From a virus, in the IMG/VR virus record IMGVR_UViG_3300024259_000825, positions 1 to 34,197 of that record: a DNA stretch of 34,197 bases; one strand, written 5' to 3'. Numbering within the stretch: position 1 is the stretch's first letter; the number at the start of each line of letters is the position of its first letter. Below the pieces are notes generated by a model, which was not told the origin of the DNA, did not search any database, and was given only the letters and a program-made list of their open reading frames with translations. A program made the position numbers and the translations under genes. Of the stretch, positions 22,941 through 29,517 are shown piece after piece.

Positions 22941-24223
22941 CGGTTGAACCATGGTGTTTTGAGGGTGTCTACGGCGTAATACCCGCCCGTACCTGTCTTA
23001 GCTCTTACGCGATTGTTAAACGCAGCTCGGGCCGCGTCGAGATCGTGGAACACGTCGGCCGACTTACGACTAAAGTTGGGAGAACCGTACCGGCCATGGG
23101 AGATCGACACTTCGTAAGCACCCGCGACCTTGCCCTTTACCAGCAGAGCGATCAGGCGAACACAGTACCACTTGCCGCCGTGCTTAGTATCGGTTGCCCG
23201 ATGCATCATGAATTCGCACGCAGGATCGAACGGTGGCAAATCGAATTCCTTAAGGTGCGGCGGTGTCGCGTACTTACGACGTACGGATACAGCAGTTTCT
23301 TTACCAGGCCTATCCGGATAGCCGAGTTCTGGGTACACCGGGCGAGGCGTGCTGGGTACGGGCTTACCGTCCAACATAAGCGAGGAGTTGCCGACGTAGT
23401 ACAGAGAACCGTCTTCGACGAATGCCCACGCCACGACCTGAGCTTGGTTGACACACCGCTCATAGTCGTTATCTCCAATCAACTTGATCACCGAGCGAGT
23501 AGTGCCACTCTGTACCATCGTGGCCACGATCCCATCCTTGATCTTCCCACGCTCGGCCAACTCGGCTCGCATCAGTGCCGGGGCAGTCCGCATATCCAAC
23601 GTGGAGTCGTAAGCCCGACCCACGAGCACCGTACCGGTTTCGATTTCCGAGGAAGTCGCTGGATGGTACACGTTGACCAGGTTCTCCGGTTCTTCGGATG
23701 CTTCCGAGATAGACTCGTACGCCTTGCGAGTCTTACGGCGTCGCTTACGTCGAGAGGCGAAGTCGTCGTCAGTACCGGAGAAAATCCGAGGCTCTTCGAC
23801 CTTGGGTACGTCTCCGATCACCGGGTTATCAGACACGTCTGGAGCCGCGACCTTACCCGTGAGGACGGCAAAACTACGATGACCGAAGTATACCTCGCGC
23901 CAACCGGAGTACGACGGACCGTCTAGCAGGTTGCCGACAGCGCGATAGCCCAGCTTGATAGCCGACGAGATTGACATAACAGTGCCGATATTACTCGGGT
24001 TTACCGTGTCACCGATCCATTCTCGGAACCCGCCAACAGACGGCACTGCGACAGTCTCGAAGTAGTTGAGAGTCTCCATCGCGCCACTGACCATACGCAC
24101 GACCCACACCTCATATGGATCGTCGGCTGGATCGTGAGTCACGAAGATAACGAAAGCCCGTCGATTGTCTTCGTCCGGTCGGCAAACCGACGCAGCTACG
24201 ATTTCGTGGTTTACGTCACTCAT
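22937..24223 (-). CDS. Unknown protein between the CobS- and CobT-like genes, with RRKRRR motif
   Basis: A 428-residue product overlapping the ATPase gene by 8 bases behind GAGGT. The N-terminal part looks folded (AFVIFVTHDPADDPYEVWVV; GYRAVGNLLDGPSYSGWREV). Residues 152-163 read DDDFASRRKRRR, nearly identical to residues 143-154 of the protein at 2103-3254. The C-terminal part contains KWYCVRLIALLVKGKVAGAY and ends DTLKTPWFNR. No known motif otherwise. Being inserted between the two partner genes in a tightly coupled operon, it may be their substrate, adaptor or regulator; this is inference. Confidence 0.8.
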   Translation of the reverse strand: MSDVNHEIVAASVCRPDEDNRRAFVIFVTHDPADDPYEVWVVRMVSGAMETLNYFETVAVPSVGGFREWIGDTVNPSNIGTVMSISSAIKLGYRAVGNLLDGPSYSGWREVYFGHRSFAVLTGKVAAPDVSDNPVIGDVPKVEEPRIFSGTDDDFASRRKRRRKTRKAYESISEASEEPENLVNVYHPATSSEIETGTVLVGRAYDSTLDMRTAPALMRAELAERGKIKDGIVATMVQSGTTRSVIKLIGDNDYERCVNQAQVVAWAFVEDGSLYYVGNSSLMLDGKPVPSTPRPVYPELGYPDRPGKETAVSVRRKYATPPHLKEFDLPPFDPACEFMMHRATDTKHGGKWYCVRLIALLVKGKVAGAYEVSISHGRYGSPNFSRKSADVFHDLDAARAAFNNRVRAKTGTGGYYAVDTLKTPWFNR

Positions 24224-25283
24224 CGTTGACCTCGCCCTTGATATCGAACAGACGCCGAATCACCTCGACCACTGCATCGCGATCAATCTTGGAACGCATT
24301 TTGCGAAGGAAGGCGGGATACGCCGCCTCTAGGATGAAAGAATCGTATCGCTCGTCGGGAAGTACGATGGCGTTGCCGTCTGCGTCGATATAGCCCGCAG
24401 ACACTCGGCGAGCCCACGCGACCAACATACGGAAACTGAACGAGATACCGTGATCGGTACCAGTCCGGATTTTCTGTGCGACTCGGACCATGCCCTCCAG
24501 GTCCTCGGGGTCGATGCTGGGCACTTTGGACATAATGGCCTTATGCTCGTCGTGGACGCCCATATAGCCGACCTGGACACAGGAATCGAAGCGGTCCAGC
24601 AGAGCCTCGTTCATCTCGGGATTCGTACCGCCGTACGAGAACCGCGACTCTTCCTGGGCGGCGCCGATCGTGTTGTCGGTGGCGAAGATCCGAAAGTCGC
24701 CATGGCGAACGGCGTATCTCGCTGGCTGCGCCTCTTCGAGGTATACCTCTCCGTCGGGCTCGAGGATCGGGAACAGGGACAACGACACTGGCGGGGTAGC
24801 GCCAGACACCTCGTCCAGCAAAAGCCAGTCTCCGTACTCCATCGCCATAGTAGCGACACCAGGGACGAAAATGGTAGAACCGTCAGACGCACCGATTCGA
24901 CCTTTGAGGTGCCGCACGGTCGTACCGACATTGAGATTCACGCGATGAACGCGAATGTTGCAGTGCGCCGCGATCTGTCGAATCAGGGAGGTCTTGCCGC
25001 TGCCCTTGGGACCGACGACCAGGGACGGGCTAGACAGGCTTCCATCATGCGGCCAGGCGGCCCATGCGACTTCGCGGACCATATCCTCTCGGAACACATA
25101 GTCGGGATCGATAACGGGCACACCCTCGCGGCGTGGACCGGCGATCCGGTACAGACGCACGTTTACGCCTGGGATTCTGTACGGTTCCCAAGTACGCGAG
25201 GCCTTGCGGGCTGCCGGCTTACGGCGCTTGGCGACGGACTTCTTGGACTTGGGAGCGGGAGGGGGAGGGGCTTTACGAGCCAT
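24216..25283 (-). CDS. CobS/MoxR-like AAA+ ATPase with polyproline-basic tail
   Basis: Walker A GPKGSGKTS (91-99), Walker B WLLLDEVSG (D157, E158), sensor FATDNT (N204) and arginine finger LLDRFD (R231) give a complete AAA+ site of the MoxR/CobS branch. The family remodels proteins or drives metal insertion together with a VWA partner, here the CobT-like protein two genes on. The first 30 residues are a tail of the recurring kind (MARKAPPPPAPKSKKSVAKR). ATG 25283 follows AGGTGA, 10 bases after the preceding stop. Phage CobS/CobT pairs are known, but their target is not. Confidence 0.88.
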   Translation of the reverse strand: MARKAPPPPAPKSKKSVAKRRKPAARKASRTWEPYRIPGVNVRLYRIAGPRREGVPVIDPDYVFREDMVREVAWAAWPHDGSLSSPSLVVGPKGSGKTSLIRQIAAHCNIRVHRVNLNVGTTVRHLKGRIGASDGSTIFVPGVATMAMEYGDWLLLDEVSGATPPVSLSLFPILEPDGEVYLEEAQPARYAVRHGDFRIFATDNTIGAAQEESRFSYGGTNPEMNEALLDRFDSCVQVGYMGVHDEHKAIMSKVPSIDPEDLEGMVRVAQKIRTGTDHGISFSFRMLVAWARRVSAGYIDADGNAIVLPDERYDSFILEAAYPAFLRKMRSKIDRDAVVEVIRRLFDIKGEVNDE

Positions 25284-25293
25284 GTCGTTTCAC

Positions 25294-26445
25294 CTAGAAC
25301 AGCATCCCGTCATCGACGGGCTTGGCGGGAGTGGGGGATGACTTGCGAGGGGCAGAGGTGGTCTTTCCGCGGCGCTTGCGGCGAGCACTGCGCGAGGGCT
25401 TGGCGGGGGCTTCGGTCGCCTTGGACTTGGTAGCCTTGGCACCTGGCGCCGAAATGATCGCGTTGCCGTCGTCGTCGCGAGCGGGGTTACTGCCCGTCCG
25501 GTTCACGAGAACGCGAACGGTATCGGCGACTTGCCACACGGGGTAGTCGGGGTCCATCTTCCAGCGGCGAGCGTAGCGCAGCGAGTTCAACTCGTGGGTA
25601 CTAGCCGAGGTCGCCCAATGGATAAGAAGGGCATCCCAGTAGTAGCAGAACGAATCGACGATATCTTCTGCGTGCCTGCGTTCGTTGTAGTACACGGTAC
25701 CGCTCGACACCAACTTGACCAGGTCGTCGGTGCGCTTCTGGGTCAGGAAGCCCTCTCGGTTGTAGTACTTGAGAGTGGCTTTCGCCTTCTTCTGCCAGGG
25801 GCCGACCCGTCGATTCCAGCCAGCCTTGAGGTACGACCACAGGGACCGGACGTTGATCGGGCGGCGGACGTATTCGTATGCGTCCTTCAGCATGGCCATA
25901 TCGGCTACGTGGCATGGGTTCGCTTCCTGCCACTTCTCGCGCTCCTCGGCACGCTTCATACGGGAGATCGCGGCTCGCAGTCGCTTGAGAGCTTCTTCGG
26001 CGCTGATCTCGCCATCGACGGACAGAGCGTATTCGATGATGCAGTGCGATCCCGTCTTGACGCTGGTTCCCCCTGCGACGTTCTCCAGGGTGAACTCCCA
26101 GCGGCATCCCTGGTGTCCGCACAAGGAACAGGTCCAGTCGTTGCCGCGGTGGTCGACGATGGACGCGGTATCCGCCGTAAACTCGGCCTTGGCGCGCTCG
26201 GCCAAGTCGTCGTCAACGTGCGCGTAGACGGTATCGAGTTCCTTCGCCGTCAGGGCGTCCATGTCCCAGTCGATCTTCGCGAGTCGGTTGATCACTCGCT
26301 TGAGAGGGCGCGGACAGCAGGCGGCGTGCCTGACGAGATTTAGGGTAACCCGGCGAATGTGCGCTCGCTGGGTTCGGGAAGCGGTGGGCGCCTTTCGGCG
26401 AGTCGGGGGCTTGGGTGGGACTCGGACGCGGGAACGGACAGCCAT
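25294..26445 (-). CDS. Zinc-ribbon protein with basic N- and C-terminal tails
   Basis: ATG 26445-26443 is chosen because AAGGAGG precedes it; a frame from 26532 would run through a structured leader. The 383-residue product starts MAVRSRVRVPPKPPTRRKAP. Residues 104-136 hold WTCSLCGHQGCRWEF and then GSHCIIEY (C106, C109, C114, C135), like a zinc ribbon found in several phage proteins, where C-x2-C is followed by a GSxCI segment. A long helical part follows (LKRLRAAISRMKRAEEREKW). The C-terminal 50 residues are Lys/Ala/Pro/Ser rich and end VDDGMLF. A nucleic-acid-binding role is likely but unproven. It heads the CobS/CobT operon. Confidence 0.78.
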   Translation of the reverse strand: MAVRSRVRVPPKPPTRRKAPTASRTQRAHIRRVTLNLVRHAACCPRPLKRVINRLAKIDWDMDALTAKELDTVYAHVDDDLAERAKAEFTADTASIVDHRGNDWTCSLCGHQGCRWEFTLENVAGGTSVKTGSHCIIEYALSVDGEISAEEALKRLRAAISRMKRAEEREKWQEANPCHVADMAMLKDAYEYVRRPINVRSLWSYLKAGWNRRVGPWQKKAKATLKYYNREGFLTQKRTDDLVKLVSSGTVYYNERRHAEDIVDSFCYYWDALLIHWATSASTHELNSLRYARRWKMDPDYPVWQVADTVRVLVNRTGSNPARDDDGNAIISAPGAKATKSKATEAPAKPSRSARRKRRGKTTSAPRKSSPTPAKPVDDGMLF

Positions 26446-26556
26446 TTGATTGCCTCCTTGCGATCGTGCGACTGTTATTGTGGCGTGGCCTAGGTGCAAA
26501 GCACCGATACGCATTGGACAACGATCCAACACGTATCGGCGTCTTGCCGCTCACTC
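26446..26556 (-). promoter_or_regulatory. Structured leader of the zinc-ribbon/CobS/CobT operon
   Basis: About 110 non-coding bases between the element at 26557 and the start at 26445. They hold a strong hairpin at 26504-26539: CCGATACG pairs with CGTATCGG, then two G-U pairs, then TTGGA with TCCAA and a 6-nt loop. A smaller hairpin, GGTGC-AAA-GCACC, lies at 26493-26505. The ribosome site AAGGAGG lies just before the ATG. A regulatory RNA or mRNA-stabilising leader is plausible; no known riboswitch class is recognised. Confidence 0.5.
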
Positions 26557-26592
26557 TATATGTAGTGGCGAAAGTATAACCCGTGATCGCGG
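26557..26592 (-). promoter_or_regulatory. Bipartite promoter-like element, copy A
   Basis: On the minus strand it is CCGCGATCACGG, nine variable bases, TCGCCACTACATATA. It shares 12 + 14 bases with copy B (28362-28396), with the same 9-base spacing. It lies between two genes and ahead of the structured leader of the gene at 25294-26445. ATCACG and TACATA would be 17 bases apart, like -35 and -10 boxes for a non-standard sigma factor, perhaps the phage's own. Confidence 0.6.
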
Positions 26593-26610
26593 GCTTCTAC
26601 GGACACACGA

Positions 26611-26640
26611 CGCCCCCGCTAGGCGAACCCAGCGGGGGCG
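26611..26640 (-). terminator. Strong GC hairpin after the acidic/H1-like gene
   Basis: CGCCCCCGCT, 10-base loop, AGCGGGGGCG: a perfect 10-bp GC-rich stem 26 bases after the stop at 26666. No U-run follows, so termination may need a factor, or the hairpin may protect the mRNA 3' end. With copy B upstream it makes the 26666-28294 gene a likely single-gene transcription unit. Confidence 0.6.
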
Positions 26641-26665
26641 AATGTCAGCAGAGGTGCGCAGTCGT

Positions 26666-28294
26666 CTAGCGCTTGGCCTTGCGCTTGCCCTTGCCCTTCT
26701 TCGCGGGCTTGGCGGCCTTGGCGGCGGGCTCGGGCTTGGCGGTGGCCTTGGCCTTGGCCTTCTTCGCGGGCTTGGCCTTCTTCGCGGGCTTGGCGGCATC
26801 GGCCTTGGCCTTGTCGTCGGCCGCCTTCTTCGCCTTGGCCTCGGCCTCGCGCTTGGCCTTGGCCTTGGCCTTGCGCTCCTCGTCGCGCTTGGCCTTGCGC
26901 TCGGCCTTCTCCTCGACCTCGCGTTCGATCCGCTCGGTGGCCGCATCGGGGGTTTCGTACTTCGTGGGCTTGCCGTCGTCGTCGCGCTCGAGGACCTGCA
27001 GTTCGGAACGGTTGAACCAACGACGGATGATGTTGTTCGGACGCTCACGACCCGTCAGGACCCGGAACATGGCCGTGGCGTTGTCGAACTCGTCACCGAC
27101 CGCGATGTCGTCACGGCTACCCGAGAACTCGACGACCTTGAACCGGGCGCCTTCCAGGCATTCGATCTTGTACTCGCAACGCCCCCAGGGCTCACGGTGG
27201 TTCTTGAGGGCATGGAGGACGCGTCCCGTCTCGTGACCCGTCTGGGCACGACCCTTGCGGGAACCAGTGGACTTGGCCTTGGCGGGCTTCGTCAGCCGCT
27301 TGTGGCGCGACTCGAGGGACTTGAGAACCCCCGTGCGAGCCTTGCCGTCGTTCTCGGCGTCGATGAGGGACTGGACGAACTCGGCATCCTCGGTCTCCTT
27401 CAGACCCTTACGGATGTCGGGGGCCGACTGCGCCAGGAACGTGGCGACCTCGGAAGCGCCCTCGTCCTCGCTGAACTCGATGTCCAGGATGGCGGCGATC
27501 ATCTTCTTCTTGCCCATGCCGGTCACCTTGATCCCCAGGGGCTTGGCGATCGCCTTCAGGGCCTTGATGTCCATGCCGCCCAACTCGCCCTCGCGGTTCT
27601 CGCGGGCGTCCTCGCTGGTGTCGTCATCGTCGCCGTCCTCGTCATCGAAGGACCACTCGGCCTCCTCGGCCGTCTCCTGCAGAGCGGCCCAGTCGGTGTC
27701 GTCGTTCTCGAGGAGCGCGGCGAGCTTCTTGCGGGCATTCTTGGCCTTCTTCGCCTTTTTGATGCCGAGGTCCGCGGCCAGCTCGACGACGGACTCATCG
27801 TCAACGTCGGCGAGTTCTTCGACGTAGGAACGCAGGCCAGCGCCAGGCTCGGGGGCCTCGTCCTCATCTTCGTCGTCCTCGTCCTCGTCCTCATCTTCGT
27901 CGTCCTCGTCGTCCTCGTCGTCCTCGTCGTCCTCGTCGTCCTCGTCGTCCTCGTCCTCGTCTTCGTCTTCGTCTTCGTCTTCGTCCTCGTCGTCGTCTTC
28001 GTCCTCGTCGTCGGGGAGGAAGTTGTGGAGCCACTCGAGGTACGCGGCGTCTTCTTCGTCTACGGTCACGTCGCCCTCTTCCCAGGGGGTCACGCAGGCC
28101 AGGATCTCGTAGAGGCCTTCGGTGTCGCTGTCGGGGATCACGATGTCGCGGTGTCCGCGCTTGCCCTTGGTGGCCTTGCCCTTGTAGTCCTTCGGCAGGT
28201 CGCCGGCTTTGCCCTTGAGGGTGAGGGTGAGAGAGTTACCTTCGTCGACTGCGACGACGGCGAGAGCGATGAGAGTCAGCATGATGGCTGGCAT
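26666..28294 (-). CDS. Protein with 52-residue Asp/Glu tract, SAP-like parts and histone-H1-like tail
   Basis: A 542-residue product, ATG 28294 behind a full AGGAGGT. In order: a short beta-like start (MLTLIALAVVAVDEGNS; SLTLTLKGKAG); an uninterrupted Asp/Glu tract at 95-146; two helical segments resembling SAP/Rho-N type DNA-binding motifs (VVELAADLGIKKAKKAKNAR; MDIKALKAIAKPLGIKVTGM); a folded-looking middle (FKVVEFSGSRDDIAVGDEFD); and from about 455 a Lys/Ala/Pro tail like histone H1 (KPAKKAKPAKKAKAKATAKP). Codon use is very uniform with GC-ending codons, suggesting high expression. A DNA-organising or chaperone-like protein is my inference; I know no family with this layout. Confidence 0.82.
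   Translation of the reverse strand: MPAIMLTLIALAVVAVDEGNSLTLTLKGKAGDLPKDYKGKATKGKRGHRDIVIPDSDTEGLYEILACVTPWEEGDVTVDEEDAAYLEWLHNFLPDDEDEDDDEDEDEDEDEDEDEDDEDDEDDEDDEDDEDDEDEDEDEDDEDEDEAPEPGAGLRSYVEELADVDDESVVELAADLGIKKAKKAKNARKKLAALLENDDTDWAALQETAEEAEWSFDDEDGDDDDTSEDARENREGELGGMDIKALKAIAKPLGIKVTGMGKKKMIAAILDIEFSEDEGASEVATFLAQSAPDIRKGLKETEDAEFVQSLIDAENDGKARTGVLKSLESRHKRLTKPAKAKSTGSRKGRAQTGHETGRVLHALKNHREPWGRCEYKIECLEGARFKVVEFSGSRDDIAVGDEFDNATAMFRVLTGRERPNNIIRRWFNRSELQVLERDDDGKPTKYETPDAATERIEREVEEKAERKAKRDEERKAKAKAKREAEAKAKKAADDKAKADAAKPAKKAKPAKKAKAKATAKPEPAAKAAKPAKKGKGKRKAKR
26669..26932. repeat. Lys/Ala/Pro codon repeats (H1-like tail)
   Basis: GCC-AAG-GCC-AAG and GCG-AAG type codons repeat with variations across about 260 bases and encode the basic C-terminal tail of the acidic/H1-like protein. 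The regularity produces long antisense open frames, which are artefacts. Confidence 0.8.
27857..28012. repeat. GAC/GAG trinucleotide repeat encoding the Asp/Glu tract
   Basis: About 156 bases made almost only of GAC, GAG and GAA codons on the minus strand (GTC, CTC and TTC on the plus). The internal order (GAC GAC GAG repeated) points to tract growth by slippage or unequal recombination. Length variation among related phages is expected. Confidence 0.85.
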
Positions 28295-28342
28295 TTTCGT
28301 ACCTCCTATGGGGGTATCAGGGGTCGTTCGGGTTGCGGAAAA

Positions 28343-28356
28343 GGCGGTTACCCGCC
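28343..28356 (-). promoter_or_regulatory. GNRA hairpin plus U4 in the leader of the acidic/H1-like gene
   Basis: On the minus strand GGCGG-GTAA-CCGCC-TTTT: a 5-bp GC stem closed by a GUAA tetraloop and followed by four T residues. It lies shortly after the copy B element and 49 bases before the start codon, so it could be a weak attenuator or a 5' mRNA stabiliser. Confidence 0.45.
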
Positions 28357-28361
28357 GTCTG

Positions 28362-28396
28362 ATATGTAGTGGCGACTGGACAGTCCGTGATCGCGG
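28362..28396 (-). promoter_or_regulatory. Bipartite promoter-like element, copy B
   Basis: On the minus strand CCGCGATCACGG, nine bases, TCGCCACTACATAT, directly after the primase stop codon and ahead of the acidic/H1-like gene. The two conserved blocks and their spacing match copy A at 26557-26592, while the nine bases between differ, as expected for a two-part binding site. Confidence 0.6.
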
Positions 28397-29515
28397 TCAG
28401 TTTAGAGAGCCGATAAACGGTTTTAGACGCGTAGAACGCCGCTTTTCGTCGGATGGCTCAAAAGTCTGTAAAGGATCAAGCTGCCAATCGGCACGGGCGA
28501 TTCCTGCAATCGCAATGCACCTATGCCGCCCTATAGACCCGGGATCATCGTCTTTCGGCAGTCGGCCCACGCGGACCGGCAGGATACGCGAAAGCATAGT
28601 CGCCGCTTGCAAAGACCCGCGGTAGCCCTGGCGATCACCGTCAAACAGGATCACCGCTTCCGATGCCCCTGATCCCCCGATCAGTGCCGCCTGTTGCGGG
28701 CTCACGTTAGCCCCCAGCACCGATACGAAACCAGGCCCGCATACGATCGCGTCCATGGGGCCCTCCACTACATACACCGCCGTTCCGTGCTGGACTAGGT
28801 GCAAACCGATTACTACGTCGTTAGCTGTAGCACAACCAGCGACAGGCCTCAGACCCCACTCGCTATGGTAGCAAGTACAGTTAGCAGGGTGCCCGACCTC
28901 GCGACATGGCCGAGGAAGATTGACCACCTTTGGACCGCGATCCTTGATAGCCCTAGTCACCCAGAACACGAAACGACCACCAGGGTTCCAAGCAGGTACG
29001 ATAATCCTATTTTTCAAGGCAAAGTTAGCCTTAGTCCTTTGCCCATCGCCGTGGACCGTACCCAACGAGAATAGCCCGATATGCTCCTCAGGGACCTTAC
29101 GCTTACGAAGATACGATCGCTGCGGACCTTTAACCGCCCATTCCGTGCCAGGCGGCATCGGGGCCTCGGGTAGCTTGTACGGTCGCCTAAACGTAACACT
29201 GTTAAGAGCCGCGATCGGGCCAATCGCCTGGCCTGCTGCGTATGCGGCGATAATCTGTATCGCGTGCTCTAGTGGTACCCCCGCGATCGCGGACACTAGG
29301 AGCACTGGCGACCAGCCCTTAAAAGAACACGTCCAGCACTGCCATACTTTCCGCTCGACGTGGACAGCGAGTTTACCGCGCCCGCACATCGGACATTCGC
29401 AGACCCACTCAGGGCCCGAGATCGATACTACGTCGCCGTGCTCCCTCAGCCACGTCCCAAGGCGAAAGCGAGACTCGGAACTAGTAAGGGGTACAGGGCG
29501 GCCACGCCTAGACAT
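28397..29515 (-). CDS. dnaG: DnaG-like primase
   Basis: Makes RNA primers at the fork. An N-terminal zinc finger has CPMC (41-44) and CWTC (60-63). The TOPRIM domain shows VVEGPMDA (E251) and VILFDGDRQG (D292, D294). The middle has the basic primer-template part (SYLRKRKVPEEHIG). An extra Cys/His cluster, PCREVGHPANCTCYHSEW, at 203-220 just before TOPRIM is unusual and may bind another zinc. At 372 residues it is shorter than bacterial DnaG (about 580) because the helicase-binding domain is missing or reduced. It starts two bases after the DnaB-like stop, so the two are co-expressed. Confidence 0.88.
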   Translation of the reverse strand: MSRRGRPVPLTSSESRFRLGTWLREHGDVVSISGPEWVCECPMCGRGKLAVHVERKVWQCWTCSFKGWSPVLLVSAIAGVPLEHAIQIIAAYAAGQAIGPIAALNSVTFRRPYKLPEAPMPPGTEWAVKGPQRSYLRKRKVPEEHIGLFSLGTVHGDGQRTKANFALKNRIIVPAWNPGGRFVFWVTRAIKDRGPKVVNLPRPCREVGHPANCTCYHSEWGLRPVAGCATANDVVIGLHLVQHGTAVYVVEGPMDAIVCGPGFVSVLGANVSPQQAALIGGSGASEAVILFDGDRQGYRGSLQAATMLSRILPVRVGRLPKDDDPGSIGRHRCIAIAGIARADWQLDPLQTFEPSDEKRRSTRLKPFIGSLN

Positions 29516-29517
29516 GC

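Noticed and set aside
24450-25433. Plus-strand frame of 327 codons opposite the CobS-like ATPase
   Set aside because: It mirrors a gene with complete AAA+ motifs; no own motif or ribosome site.
26450-28369. Very long plus-strand open frame (639 codons) opposite the acidic/H1-like gene
   Set aside because: It is the mirror of the GAC/GAG and GCC/AAG repeats, gives Leu/Val/Gly low complexity, and has no ribosome site; the minus gene has a perfect one.
28757-28763. G_GGC_CCC heptamer inside the primase TOPRIM motif
   Set aside because: It encodes the conserved E-G-P of the active site and is mid-gene. It shows that the heptamer alone is not proof of frameshifting.
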